A stretch of DNA of 44,415 nt from Vibrio lentus (GCF_002875945.1 NZ_MCZK01000002.1:1-44415); one strand, 5' to 3'; positions 16,031-24,889 are shown, counted from the stretch's first letter. Translations and numbers: made by a program. Notes: generated from the sequence alone by a model not told the origin.

Positions 16031-17236
16031 ATGCAAATCGCGAAGCGGTATGATTGCCGAACGCAAAAACAGTTAAAGGCTCACCAAAAGGCGCATTTTG
16101 CGCCTTTTGAACGTCTGGGCGGGAGCGAGTTGGGTGTGGTGCGATATTACTCGGACGCGCCGGCGTTTGCGCTGGGTGAAGCGGTGTTATCGGCGCTGAG
16201 TGTGGAGGGGGAAGCCTTACCGCGACTCTTGGTGCTTGTGCCTCATGAGCACAACGAACACCAATGGAGTGGTATTGAGTTGCGGGATGGTCTTGTCCAC
16301 AAAGAGGTGGTCGGGACGCTTGCCGATTTTGCGCAAGACTTGGCGTACGAGTGCCACCATGCTGAGAAAGTCTTGGTGATGGGCGAGTCGGCGCCTGAAG
16401 TGCCGTTTTTCAAAAGCAAACAGGTGGCACTGCCGATGCTGACCAGCGAGCAGCAAGCCGCCTTTTCACTACCGCCGGTTAAACGCCCGCCTTACAAAGC
16501 CATATTGAGTGTGCTGGGTCTGATGGCGGTGTTGGGCGCGGTGGGGACTTACGCCCTGAAAGACACATCACAGTCCCTCGTTCAGCAAGTGGTTGAGGTC
16601 AAGAAAGCTGAAACGCTGTCCCCTCAAGCGCAATTTGAAGCGAATTTCCCCAATCAATATCGGGTATCGGATGCGATTGAGCAGATGATAGTGGGCATGG
16701 TGAACACGCAAATGATGCCAGAGCCCATTAAGGCTAATGAGGCTTCTTGGGCGGATGGTCTTGTGACGATATCACTGACGGGCAAAGTCACCCCGAAGAT
16801 AGCGCGCTATTGGCGTGAGTTAAACCCGAACAAGTCCCCTTATTGGCATCATGGCAAGGTCGAGCTGGATGAAGATGGACACCCTAAAATTGGGGAGGAC
16901 GGGAAGCCCAAGGTTGCCGCTGACACGATAGAGCGTCCGACGCGTTATGCGGGTGAGTTCGAGCTCTATGACTTAACGACGTTTTCAGAAGACTTGTTGT
17001 TTTATCTGATGTTGTTGGATGTACCTGATCCCGATGTGATGGTCTCGAAAATAGGCGAGCTTACGTTCATGAAGCTTCATTTTACCATGTCCGGAGAGGC
17101 TGGGAAATTGTTGCTTTTAGGGGATATTTTAAATCAGCCTTTCATCACTTTAAATTCGTTGAATATGGATTGGGAGAGTGATGCAGATATGGCTGCAACC
17201 ATTGAACTAACTATGGTGGGACTAATCAATGAGTGA
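16031..17236 (+). CDS. pilO: PilO-like pilus accessory protein
   Basis: 401 residues with a TAAGGAG ribosome site. The N-terminal cytoplasmic half (about 1-150) is followed by one helix (ILSVLGLMAVLGAVGTYAL, about 157-175) and a periplasmic half. This is the size and plan of IncI-type PilO (TcpD-like), which bridges the secretin and the inner-membrane platform. Position between PilN and PilP supports it. Confidence 0.8.
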   Translation: MQIAKRYDCRTQKQLKAHQKAHFAPFERLGGSELGVVRYYSDAPAFALGEAVLSALSVEGEALPRLLVLVPHEHNEHQWSGIELRDGLVHKEVVGTLADFAQDLAYECHHAEKVLVMGESAPEVPFFKSKQVALPMLTSEQQAAFSLPPVKRPPYKAILSVLGLMAVLGAVGTYALKDTSQSLVQQVVEVKKAETLSPQAQFEANFPNQYRVSDAIEQMIVGMVNTQMMPEPIKANEASWADGLVTISLTGKVTPKIARYWRELNPNKSPYWHHGKVELDEDGHPKIGEDGKPKVAADTIERPTRYAGEFELYDLTTFSEDLLFYLMLLDVPDPDVMVSKIGELTFMKLHFTMSGEAGKLLLLGDILNQPFITLNSLNMDWESDADMAATIELTMVGLINE

Positions 17237-18011
17237 CGATAAGACGCTCGATACGTCGAGTGAAAAAGCGCCCGAATCGGGCGTTGAACCAAAGAAAAAA
17301 AACAAGAACAAGCTGACGCCCTTAACGGGCGGGCTGTTGATAGCGGGGACGATAGCGGTGGGGTATAGCGTCTACGCATCCAATAAACCCACAGCCCCTC
17401 AAGTCAATCAAGTTGAGAGCGTGATGTTCGATGTGCCAGTGGAAGCCACCGCGTCAAAGCCTGATGCGGTGGTTGAGCCCATTCCTGAATCACCACCGTC
17501 ATCCCTTGATGAGTTGCAAGCCATTGACTTTTCACCAACGGCGGGCGTCAGCCGCCCGTCTCTGCCGTCGGTCGATAAGGATTCCAAGCGAGCTTTGGAT
17601 GGGCTGAAAGTGCGCTATTTCAGTCAGCAAAACACCAAGGTGCAAGAGGCCAAGTTAGGCGAAGTGGTGGCAACGAAGGCGTATCAAGCCGAAGTGATCC
17701 CCGCGCCGGTCGCTAAGCCCACACCGAAAAAGGTCAGTGTTGAGGCGGTTTCACAGTCTCAATACCAACAGATGCAGCTCAAGAGCGTTATTTTAACGCC
17801 CAGCACCGCCAGAGCGTGGGTGGAATATCAAGGTCGCCTAATCCCTGTTGAGCAGGGGGCGTGGATTGATGAGCTCAAAATTCACCGCATCGATAAAGGG
17901 TCGGTATTGATGATGAGTAAAACGGGAGAAGAGTTCACGCTGTATGTGCCTAAATCACTGCCGCCTGTAGTGCCCTCTGAAGAGGAGGTATTGAATGCCT
18001 CACGCTCATGA
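17229..18011 (+). CDS. pilP: PilP-like type IV pilus biogenesis protein
   Basis: 260 residues, ATG overlapping the PilO stop by 8 bp. One helix (about residues 34-51, LTGGLLIAGTIAVGYSVYA) and a Pro-rich linker lead to a C-terminal beta domain (ILTPSTARAWVEYQGRLIPV, GSVLMMSKTGEEFTLYV). It probably holds the secretin and inner-membrane parts together, as PilP does in other systems. Confidence 0.8.
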   Translation: MSDDKTLDTSSEKAPESGVEPKKKNKNKLTPLTGGLLIAGTIAVGYSVYASNKPTAPQVNQVESVMFDVPVEATASKPDAVVEPIPESPPSSLDELQAIDFSPTAGVSRPSLPSVDKDSKRALDGLKVRYFSQQNTKVQEAKLGEVVATKAYQAEVIPAPVAKPTPKKVSVEAVSQSQYQQMQLKSVILTPSTARAWVEYQGRLIPVEQGAWIDELKIHRIDKGSVLMMSKTGEEFTLYVPKSLPPVVPSEEEVLNASRS

Positions 18012-19551
18012 TGTGGTGATATCGGACGGCTTAAAGTCCATCTACTACCAATACGGCGACGCTGTGTTGCTCTCTGATGGGGTGATTTTGACGTCGAACT
18101 TTGACAGTGAAGCGATTGAAGCGATTCAATCTTTACTTAAAAAAGATGAGAGCCAATTTGCACCAGTAAACACGATACGCCACTGTGAACTCCCGCAACT
18201 GAAACATCTACTCAAAGGCATCACAGAGCACTCATCGTCAGAGAAGAGTGAGTTGATGCAAACCGAAACGGCGACCCGCGCCCGTCAAATCTTCGAGCTC
18301 TCAACCGAACAGGGGGCGTCTGACATTCATATTGAGCTGTTTGAGGCGCAAACTCGGTTTGAAGCGCGAGTCGATGGGCGAATGACGCCGCTTCTTGCGC
18401 CTATTGATGAGCGTGAATACGGTGAGTTGTTGATTGGTTACTTGTTCAATGAACTCGCCGAAGATAAAGACGGGGATTTCTACCTCAATCGCCCAAACAA
18501 CGGGCGCGTGAGTCTCCCGCTCGACACCCCAGAAGGGCGTCGGGTGACGCACTGGCGCTTGAGTTACATTCCCGCTAAAGGCAAAGGTGGGCAATGTACG
18601 CTGCGCTGGACGAACAAGCAGACTCACATCCCTGAGCTGGATTCGCTCGGCTGGAGTCAAGGTCAGACGCGCATCATGCGCGATTTTATGGCCTCCCCAT
18701 CGGGGATTTGCTTGATTGCGGGTCAAACCTCATCGGGAAAATCGACGGTCATTGCCAGTGCGCTCAATGAAATGAAGCGGCAAGGCCGCTCCATTAACAC
18801 GCTGGAAGACCCTGTTGAGTTTGATTTGGGCGTGATTCAAACCTCGGTGCCCAAAGAGATGGGCTCGGACGGCTTTTTCGAGTACAGCAAGCTGTTACTG
18901 CGTCACGACATTGATATCGAGATGCACGGTGAGGTGCGTGACAAGAACGGCGCGATGAGCGTGTGCCGAAAAGGAGAGACAGGGCAAATCATGTTCTCCA
19001 CCTTGCACACGTCCAGCGCGTTAGGTATCGCCCACACGCTCAACGAGCAAATGGGCGTGCCGACCGCGTTAATTGCCGCGCCGAACTTAATGAAGCTGTG
19101 GATTTATCAAACCCTCGTGCGCACCTTGTGTCTGCATTGCAGCCAACCTTTTAAAAAAGCGAAGCTCACCAAGTTTCAGCGTCAGCAGTACAAAGCGTGG
19201 CGACAAGGCTTTGAAGATGGTGTGGATTTCTCCAAAGTGACATTCAAACACCCAGAAGGTTGTGAGCACTGCCATCAAGGCGAGAAAGGGCGTACGGCGC
19301 TCATCGAGATGATTGTGCTCGATGACGAAGACCGCGCCTTCATTCTTGAGCGTAACTATCTTGGCTGGCGTGAAGCGCTAGAGCGAAAGGGCTTTCAAAG
19401 CGTGGTTGACCATGCCAATCACAAGATAGCGCAAGGGAGCGTGGATTTGTTCACAGCTGCCGCGTCCGTCAATGACATGTTACCGAAAGACACGCACACC
19501 GTTTATCACTCAATTTGGGAGCACCCACAGCATGAAGCGACTGCCGAATAA
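17995..19551 (+). CDS. pilQ: PilQ-type pilus assembly ATPase (GspE/PilB family)
   Basis: 518 residues. GAGGAGG precedes ATG 17995, which lies inside PilP by 17 bp. The N-terminal domain has GASDIHIE. Walker A is GQTSSGKST (about 243-251), the Asp box is LEDPVEF, the Walker B region is GEVRDKNG, and the His box is FSTLHTSSA. A tetracysteine zinc site (CLHC and CEHC) lies near 380-430. It drives pilus extension from the cytoplasm. In IncI plasmids this is PilQ; it is not the secretin that bears the same name in type IVa systems. Confidence 0.95.
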   Translation: MPHAHDVVISDGLKSIYYQYGDAVLLSDGVILTSNFDSEAIEAIQSLLKKDESQFAPVNTIRHCELPQLKHLLKGITEHSSSEKSELMQTETATRARQIFELSTEQGASDIHIELFEAQTRFEARVDGRMTPLLAPIDEREYGELLIGYLFNELAEDKDGDFYLNRPNNGRVSLPLDTPEGRRVTHWRLSYIPAKGKGGQCTLRWTNKQTHIPELDSLGWSQGQTRIMRDFMASPSGICLIAGQTSSGKSTVIASALNEMKRQGRSINTLEDPVEFDLGVIQTSVPKEMGSDGFFEYSKLLLRHDIDIEMHGEVRDKNGAMSVCRKGETGQIMFSTLHTSSALGIAHTLNEQMGVPTALIAAPNLMKLWIYQTLVRTLCLHCSQPFKKAKLTKFQRQQYKAWRQGFEDGVDFSKVTFKHPEGCEHCHQGEKGRTALIEMIVLDDEDRAFILERNYLGWREALERKGFQSVVDHANHKIAQGSVDLFTAAASVNDMLPKDTHTVYHSIWEHPQHEATAE

Positions 19552-20542
19552 GCAGCAAATCCGGTTACTGGAAAGCATCGAGCGACTCAGTGAAGCCGGT
19601 ATCCACCAAAAAGGCATTGTGATGCAGCTTGAAAAGTACGGCGGAAAAGCCTTTTCCCCCGTCGCTTTGCACTGTCAGCAAACCTTAGCGCAGGGCAAAA
19701 GTCTCACCGATGGGCTCGCCCCATTTGTCAGCGAGGGGGCGCTCTTAGCGCTTCGAGCAGCAGACAACAGTGGGCATTTCTCGAAAGGCATCAAAGAGGC
19801 CATCAAGGTGGTCAGTCTTGGAGAGGCCAGTGCCTCTCTCATGATTAAAGCGTTTGCCAAGCCCGCCCTCGGCATGGTGGGGATGTTGACTGCCAGCGCG
19901 TTTATTAGTCATTTCATGTTTGAGTTATTAGCGGTGCAATACCCAAGAGCCCGGTGGGGCATCGTGAGCGCTCTTGCCGATGGGTTCGGTCAGTTTTGGT
20001 GGTCAAGCGGCCCCTTGCTATTGCTGGTCGCGACGCTCGTCTTGATAGGGGTAGGCGTCTCGCTGCGCCGTTGGACGGGCGCGGCTCGCGCTCGTGTTGA
20101 TGGATTGCCGGTCTACAAACAATACCGTCAAATCCAAAGTACCAACTTGCTCACCTCGATTGCTAACCAACTCAGTGCTGGGGTCGGTATTCGTGAAGCG
20201 CTGGATGTGGCTCAGTCTTCGGCATCCCCTTACTTGCAGTCGCACATCTATGTGATGCGCGAGCGTATTCGTCAAGGTAAGACGAACGTTGGCTTGGTGT
20301 TCGATACCGGCCTCTTACTTGGTGAAGAGTTGGATTCACTCAAGCTCCTTGGAGAGTCAACGGACGCGGCCATCACATTAGGTAAATCCGCCATGATGCA
20401 CGAGCGCTCGTTAACCCAAGAGATGGTCATGATAAACAGCGTTGCCATGGTCACGTTTAAGTTGATGCTGGCCAGTGTGATGACCCTGATGTTAACCGGT
20501 GGCCTCTTCCTGATTTTTGGTATGGCGACCTCTTCATTTTAA
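19532..20542 (+). CDS. pilR: PilR inner-membrane platform protein (GspF/PilC family)
   Basis: 336 residues from ATG 19532; the longer frame from 19472 is embedded in PilQ. Two GspF-type repeats, each a cytoplasmic helical bundle (AGIHQKGIVMQLEKYGGKAF; SAGVGIREALDVAQSS) followed by hydrophobic helices (about residues 110-135, 155-185 and 305-330). It carries the ATPase and pilin at the inner membrane. Confidence 0.9.
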   Translation: MKRLPNKQQIRLLESIERLSEAGIHQKGIVMQLEKYGGKAFSPVALHCQQTLAQGKSLTDGLAPFVSEGALLALRAADNSGHFSKGIKEAIKVVSLGEASASLMIKAFAKPALGMVGMLTASAFISHFMFELLAVQYPRARWGIVSALADGFGQFWWSSGPLLLLVATLVLIGVGVSLRRWTGAARARVDGLPVYKQYRQIQSTNLLTSIANQLSAGVGIREALDVAQSSASPYLQSHIYVMRERIRQGKTNVGLVFDTGLLLGEELDSLKLLGESTDAAITLGKSAMMHERSLTQEMVMINSVAMVTFKLMLASVMTLMLTGGLFLIFGMATSSF

Positions 20543-20565
20543 TTGTTAATAACTAAGGAGCTTTT

Positions 20566-21090
20566 GTGAAAAAGCCAAACAGAAACACAGAGACTCAATC
20601 GACTCATTTTATGCGCAACAAGCAGCGCGGCGCGGCCATCATGGACAATCTCATCGCGGTGGGCTTCATGGCGCTTGGGTTGATTTTCATTATGGGGCAA
20701 GTGCCCACTATGCAATATCAATGGAATAAAATTCAGTTCCAAACGCAAACCTCTGAAATTGTGCGAAGTGTCGGCGCGTGGAAAAAAGCCCGCCCGAACT
20801 TTGAGGGCATCGACATAACGAAGGTGTGTGAAGATGGTGAGTTGTCCGACAGCATTTGTGGTACCAGTAATGACGGTAAGGCCACCAACCCGTTTGGTGG
20901 CGATTGGAGCGTAACGGTCAACAGTGGCTCAAAAGGCCTGTTTGATTTAACCGGTACATTGCCGTCCGACCCAGACCGCGTCGTGAGCCTATCGAATACC
21001 ATGGCACCAGCTACGCGTGAAGGCTGTATCGAAGCCTCCGGTTGTTCCACTATCTCAACGACTGGCAATTCCATCACCATGACCTATTAA
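20566..21090 (+). CDS. pilS: PilS, type IVb major prepilin
   Basis: 174 residues from GTG 20566, with AAGGAG 6 bases upstream. A long 22-residue leader ends NKQRG, then the mature N-terminus AAIMDNLIAVGFMALGLIFI. The +5 position, normally Glu, is Asp. Four cysteines occur (about residues 88, 97, 153 and 158), which could form two disulfides, and GGDWSVTV resembles the conserved pilin strand. No prepilin peptidase (PilU-like) is present in the window, so cleavage must rely on a host PilD/TcpJ-type enzyme or on a gene outside the window. Confidence 0.9.
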   Translation: MKKPNRNTETQSTHFMRNKQRGAAIMDNLIAVGFMALGLIFIMGQVPTMQYQWNKIQFQTQTSEIVRSVGAWKKARPNFEGIDITKVCEDGELSDSICGTSNDGKATNPFGGDWSVTVNSGSKGLFDLTGTLPSDPDRVVSLSNTMAPATREGCIEASGCSTISTTGNSITMTY

Positions 21091-21112
21091 GGTCACTCAA
21101 TGGCAGCGAGGG

Positions 21113-21580
21113 ATGAGCACGCTCAGCCTCTCGCTGTCACTGTCCTTAACGGGTGCGATGGTGATAGGGGTGGTATTGCCGATCCAAAAAGCGCATCAGG
21201 ACTACCAGCGCGCTATGGTGGTTCAACGAGCCATCACACACTTAAAAGAAGAGAGCGTCGCTTTCTATCATAAGTCCGTGTTACTCAGTCGCTGCTTACC
21301 TCAAACCGCCTTATCGATGTCGAATATCACACCGCCCGCCAGTGATGGACTGGCGAGCTATCAAGTGCGTTATCGGCAAGATTCACTATCGAACACCCAA
21401 CCCAGAGATATCGAGATTGAAGTGACGATGAAGGCGTCTTTGAATCTGGATACGTTTTCTTATTATTTAGCCCCTGACGAAACCCAAGCCCCCTCAACCT
21501 TGCGCTTTTATGAGCCTATTGTAATGGATCAGCCCGACTGGGATGGATGGAATCGTTCAACGGGGTGCTTTGAGTATTAA
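21113..21580 (+). CDS. Pilin-like membrane-anchored protein, unknown
   Basis: 155 residues. The N-terminus is a repetitive Leu/Ser helix (STLSLSLSLSLTGAMVIGVV), followed by a helix rich in Gln/Arg and a beta-rich domain with two cysteines. It resembles a minor pilin in overall plan but has no clear Gly prepilin cleavage site. A poor ribosome site (GAGGG immediately before ATG) and a position between pilS and pilV suggest translational coupling. The R64 operon has pilT and pilU here instead, so this is not one of those. Confidence 0.6.
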   Translation: MSTLSLSLSLSLTGAMVIGVVLPIQKAHQDYQRAMVVQRAITHLKEESVAFYHKSVLLSRCLPQTALSMSNITPPASDGLASYQVRYRQDSLSNTQPRDIEIEVTMKASLNLDTFSYYLAPDETQAPSTLRFYEPIVMDQPDWDGWNRSTGCFEY

Positions 21581-22545
21581 TGATGAATTATCGAAAAAAA
21601 CAGGGCGGCTTTGTGGCCGCCATTTCAATGCTGCTTATCATGGGGATTGCGACCATGGCGGCGCTGGAGTTCTCTACTTTCATGACGACGCAGCGCATCA
21701 AAAGCGATGTGAACTCTTTCTATAACCGCATTCTGTACCTTGAGCAGCAAATGCACGCGTACGCTACTACGCAATATCAAACGGGGGTAAGTATTAACTC
21801 TTATGCTCTGTATCCACGAATGCTTTCAGACTTGGAAGGCGATTACATTCCCGAATGTTCTGAAGCTGACAGTCGAGCTGGTACGTGTTGGCGTTATGAC
21901 GAAACGCCGTGGGGGGAAGTTCAAGGCTATCAGAGAATAGGCGTGCCGATTGGTGCCGCTTACCCTGATTTCTATCGCGCAGAGCTGACTATCCCACTGC
22001 AAGACACCGGATTGGAGAGCTACCACTTAGAGCGTAACGTCACACTGCAAATGTTCAGTCAGTTGCCGAACGTGATATTTGATGAGGCAAAAAACACCCT
22101 CACACTTCGTATTGAAAGACCGGATAAGGCGTTTGCGTATGACGGGTTAGTCAAACGCAGCGGTGATGACTCGACCTTGCTTGGGGATTGGGATTTGGGT
22201 GGTTTGTTTGGTATCACCAATGCTAGAGACTACATGATAGCAGGAGTGGGCGGCGGTCAGATATCCGTCTCGAAACGCCTTGTGACAATTGAGGCTGTAT
22301 CGCATGGTCAGATAGTCAAAAAACCAACATGCAGCAAAGACTTATTACCAAACCTAACGCTTAGCTTTAGTGAGTCACCGACTTATGTAGGTTATGATTA
22401 TGTTGCTGGTTTTAAGTCTTACATTCAAAGTCAAAACAGCAACGCTTGGACTGTCGGGGTTGATACGACATTAAGAAATTCGAATACAAAAAAACTTGAA
22501 CGAACGCATTATGGTAAAGCAACGGCTTCTGTTCAGTGTATTTAA
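21580..22545 (+). CDS. pilV: PilV-like minor pilin / tip adhesin
   Basis: 321 residues, ATG overlapping the previous stop by one base. Leader KKQGG then FVAAISMLLIMGIATMAALE, a type IVb minor pilin start without Glu at +5. The C-terminal part changes character after about residue 245 (KKPTCSKDLLPNLTLSFSES, ending VQCI) and becomes AT-richer, as in PilV proteins whose tip domain varies to select recipients. No shufflon repeats or Rci recombinase are visible, so the tip appears fixed. Confidence 0.75.
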   Translation: MMNYRKKQGGFVAAISMLLIMGIATMAALEFSTFMTTQRIKSDVNSFYNRILYLEQQMHAYATTQYQTGVSINSYALYPRMLSDLEGDYIPECSEADSRAGTCWRYDETPWGEVQGYQRIGVPIGAAYPDFYRAELTIPLQDTGLESYHLERNVTLQMFSQLPNVIFDEAKNTLTLRIERPDKAFAYDGLVKRSGDDSTLLGDWDLGGLFGITNARDYMIAGVGGGQISVSKRLVTIEAVSHGQIVKKPTCSKDLLPNLTLSFSESPTYVGYDYVAGFKSYIQSQNSNAWTVGVDTTLRNSNTKKLERTHYGKATASVQCI

Positions 22546-22557
22546 TTAGGAGAAATC

Positions 22558-22962
22558 ATGAAGAGAATGATGATTGTCATCGCTGCGTTCAGTGGTGTAT
22601 TAAGCCATTCTGCGCTATCTAAAGTTACGATTGACGATGGCTATGCTAGCGAAGCTGAATATTACGAGAGTGTGAAACAAAACCGCGCTGAATATGAAAA
22701 AGATTTGTACGATGGACTAGAGCCGCCACAATCAGGCTCAGGTTCAGTCGTATCGAAAGATGGCACATGCCAAGCTCCCAACCAAGGCTCGACAGTTTGC
22801 ACATTAGCGGACACGTCATATAGCTGCTTTATGAGCGGTGGTGCTGCGATTGGTGAGAGTGAATTTGGCCAAATATATCGATCCGGAAATCATTGGAAGA
22901 TGAGTGTTTCGCGTGGGAAATGGGGAGGAGTTTTTTACTGGACTTGTACGAAACCTAGCTAG
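22558..22962 (+). CDS. Secreted Cys-containing protein after pilV
   Basis: 134 residues: signal peptide (MIVIAAFSGVLSHSALSK), an acidic Tyr-rich helix (SEAEYYESVKQNRAEYEKDL), then a C-terminal domain with four cysteines (TCQAPNQGSTVCTL, YSCF, FYWTC). AGGAGA precedes the ATG. It lies 12 bp after pilV and is probably cotranscribed, so it could be a pilus-tip or surface factor. Its base composition is AT-richer than the pil genes. Family unknown. Confidence 0.6.
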   Translation: MKRMMIVIAAFSGVLSHSALSKVTIDDGYASEAEYYESVKQNRAEYEKDLYDGLEPPQSGSGSVVSKDGTCQAPNQGSTVCTLADTSYSCFMSGGAAIGESEFGQIYRSGNHWKMSVSRGKWGGVFYWTCTKPS

Positions 22963-22982
22963 GCGCTAATTAAAACGCAAAA

Positions 22983-23016
22983 AACAACTAGTGGTATTGA
23001 CTTACCGCTAGTTGTT
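22983..23016. repeat. 14-bp inverted repeat whose loop is a -35 box
   Basis: Arms 22983-22996 and 23003-23016 pair at 13 of 14 positions with one G-T. The six-base centre is TTGACT, the -35 element of the promoter that reads into 23066. For transcripts arriving from pilV the hairpin, followed by TTGTTATTGT, could also terminate weakly. The symmetric placement on a -35 box suggests a repressor operator. Confidence 0.7.
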
Positions 23017-23025
23017 TGTTATTGT
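22997..23025 (+). promoter_or_regulatory. Promoter for the protease cargo unit
   Basis: TTGACT (22997-23002), 17-bp spacer, TATTGT (23020-23025). Start predicted near 23032, before the 61-residue gene and the serine protease. The -35 sits exactly in the centre of the palindrome at 22983-23016. Confidence 0.6.
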
Positions 23026-23065
23026 ATCTTTACCGGAAAGATTAGATTGATAAGGTTAATTAATA

Positions 23066-23251
23066 ATGCCAAAGACTAACGATTATAGAAAAGGTAAGGT
23101 TCTAATCCCTCAGATGTACTTGAGCGAAAGTGAAGCAAAAGTCGTTCTTACTGCTATAGAGAAAGCTACTAAAAAAACAGGCGTTACAAACAATAGAAAA
23201 CAGAGAGTGTCTATTTTAGAGATTTCTCGATTCTACAACGAAAAACACTAG
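23066..23251 (+). CDS. Small basic protein, possible regulator of the protease
   Basis: 61 residues, basic (DYRKGKVLIPQMYLSESEAK, TGVTNNRKQRVSILEISRFY). A beta strand and two helices, compatible with a small DNA-binding protein, but no family is clear. AAGGT lies upstream. It is the first gene after the palindromic promoter and is 10 bp before the protease gene, so autoregulation through the palindrome is an attractive guess. Confidence 0.55.
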   Translation: MPKTNDYRKGKVLIPQMYLSESEAKVVLTAIEKATKKTGVTNNRKQRVSILEISRFYNEKH

Positions 23252-23261
23252 GTATACGGAT

Positions 23262-24239
23262 ATGAAAAAAACACTACTTGCGCTAGGATTAAGCGCACTA
23301 TCAAGCTCTTCTTTTGCGATTACGAACGGTACGACTGTCGATTGGCAAAATAATTTTGATGATTATGTCTCAGGTAATTGTACTGGCTTAATTGTAGGTG
23401 GTGACAAGATTCTAACTGCTGCCCACTGTGGTATCACTGATGACGTGATTGTCACGCATGACGGTAGTCGCCTTACTTTCCTTTCAAAAGTTGATCATCC
23501 TGATTACTCTGAAATTGATAATGATTACGATGTTTCAATACTAAGTGTAGATAAGCAACCGACACAGAACATTCGATTCTTTGCAAACTTGAACAATCCA
23601 ACTGCAACTGTCGGCGATGCAGTTCACGCTTACGGCTTCTCTGGTAGTCTTACCGAGTTAAAACGTGGGGAATTTGTTGTGGATAGAATAAGTGATATTT
23701 CGCAATATCGGACTAATCATGAAGCAGCGTTAGGCAGCACTTTGACCGAGCCGGGTGATAGTGGTAGTGCGTGGTTTAACTCTAGCGACGAAGTGATTGG
23801 TGTCACTCGCGGAGGCAATGTTTTTGGAGACCTCTTTTACTCAAAAGATTTTATTCTTGAAACCATCAACGGTTGGCATTATCCAACCGTACGAAACGGC
23901 ATGGGCATTCAAACCATCAAGGTTCAATCGCTTCATGTAAACAATGCCTTAAATAGTGCCAATGTAGATGGTGACGTTACTCTTATTGGCGGTACTTGCT
24001 TATCAATGCCAAGTATTGGTATCGACGCTTTTCAGACTTGCACTTATGAGTTAGATGTACAGGGGACGGGTCTGTTATGGTTAAGTGCTGATGAAGTCAT
24101 CAACATAAATCCAGTAGAAGAGAAGGAAGAAAGCACAACATTACCCGTATCAACGGGCGGTAGCAGCGGTGGATCTCTAGGCTTCCTCTCTTTATTCGGT
24201 CTGGCTTTCCTTGGTCGCTTGAGAAAAGCGCAGAAGTAA
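23262..24239 (+). CDS. Secreted trypsin-like serine protease with GlyGly-CTERM tail
   Basis: 325 residues. Signal peptide (TLLALGLSALSSSSFA), then an S1 peptidase domain with the full triad: H55 in LTAAHC, D90 in NDYDVSIL, S167 in EPGDSGSAW. After a beta domain (about 215-285) comes a Gly/Ser linker, a hydrophobic helix (LGFLSLFGLAFLG) and basic end RKAQK, which is a GlyGly-CTERM sorting signal. Such proteins are exported by the host type II system and processed by rhombosortase in Vibrio and relatives. It may act on the surface of donors or recipients, or be a virulence or fitness cargo. Confidence 0.9.
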   Translation: MKKTLLALGLSALSSSSFAITNGTTVDWQNNFDDYVSGNCTGLIVGGDKILTAAHCGITDDVIVTHDGSRLTFLSKVDHPDYSEIDNDYDVSILSVDKQPTQNIRFFANLNNPTATVGDAVHAYGFSGSLTELKRGEFVVDRISDISQYRTNHEAALGSTLTEPGDSGSAWFNSSDEVIGVTRGGNVFGDLFYSKDFILETINGWHYPTVRNGMGIQTIKVQSLHVNNALNSANVDGDVTLIGGTCLSMPSIGIDAFQTCTYELDVQGTGLLWLSADEVININPVEEKEESTTLPVSTGGSSGGSLGFLSLFGLAFLGRLRKAQK

Positions 24240-24418
24240 TGAGATACGATTCAAAAGACCGAGTGGTGTTGGAGATGCTGGATGGTAACGACTGGCGTGT
24301 TATCAAAACCACCTACAGCAATGCCCTCTGGTTATTAAGAAAAACGCATCATCGTGGTTACTTGATTTACGGTGAGCATGAGAATTGGGACGGGACACCT
24401 CGCCGCAGAAGGCGGTGA
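24239..24418 (+). CDS. Small ORF coupled to the protease
   Basis: 59 codons from ATG 24239, sharing the A of the protease TAA stop. The protein is basic with aromatic residues (NDWRVIKTTYSNALWLLRKT) and ends in an Arg run (TPRRRRR). The overlap suggests reinitiation. No family recognised; too short to be sure it is translated. Confidence 0.4.
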   Translation: MRYDSKDRVVLEMLDGNDWRVIKTTYSNALWLLRKTHHRGYLIYGEHENWDGTPRRRRR

Positions 24419-24421
24419 GGG

Positions 24422-24751
24422 CTATTTCAAGATTTGCAGGGCTAAGGTGGCACAAACCCCCACAAGGGATGTCACCAATAGCCAATTCATTCGGTCGAAT
24501 TTCTTATCGAACTTGGCTTCAATGTTATCCACTTTTTCGCACAGCTTATCTATCCGAACATCAAGTTTATCCGTTTTTTCGTCAACCTGATTAAACCGCC
24601 CACTCATCTCTTGCTTCATGCTTTCCATTTGGTGGTTAAGCCTACCTTCAAGCGCATTGAGTTCTTCTCGCGTCGCATTATGCTGCGCTTGGTCGAACAG
24701 CAGCTTAAGTAAGTCTTTTTGAGTAATGTTGTCTGCTGAATGATTGTCCAT
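24422..24751 (-). CDS. Coiled-coil protein with C-terminal membrane anchor
   Basis: About 109 residues from ATG 24751 (AGAAAG upstream; ATG 24763 is also possible). A long coiled coil (residues about 15-90, with repeated heptads such as FNQVDEKTDKLDVRIDKLCE) ends in a single hydrophobic helix LLVTSLVGVCATLALQIL. Tail-anchored coiled coils like this are common small phage and plasmid accessory proteins. It is convergent with the protease unit, 3 bp away. Function unknown. Confidence 0.7.
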   Translation of the reverse strand: MDNHSADNITQKDLLKLLFDQAQHNATREELNALEGRLNHQMESMKQEMSGRFNQVDEKTDKLDVRIDKLCEKVDNIEAKFDKKFDRMNWLLVTSLVGVCATLALQILK

Positions 24752-24889
24752 AGTCTTTCTCATTATTGGTCAGTCTTTTCTATACTGTATCACAAACCCC
24801 TGACGCTTTCGCTTCGCTCTATTGTCGGCTTGATTTTGCCACAACAAGCAAGCTTATTGCTGTCAAACTCAACCTTAGGATAGAACATA

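Noticed and set aside
21580..22962. Shufflon at the pilV end
   Set aside because: No inverted 19-bp recombination repeats, alternative C-termini or Rci-type recombinase were visible.
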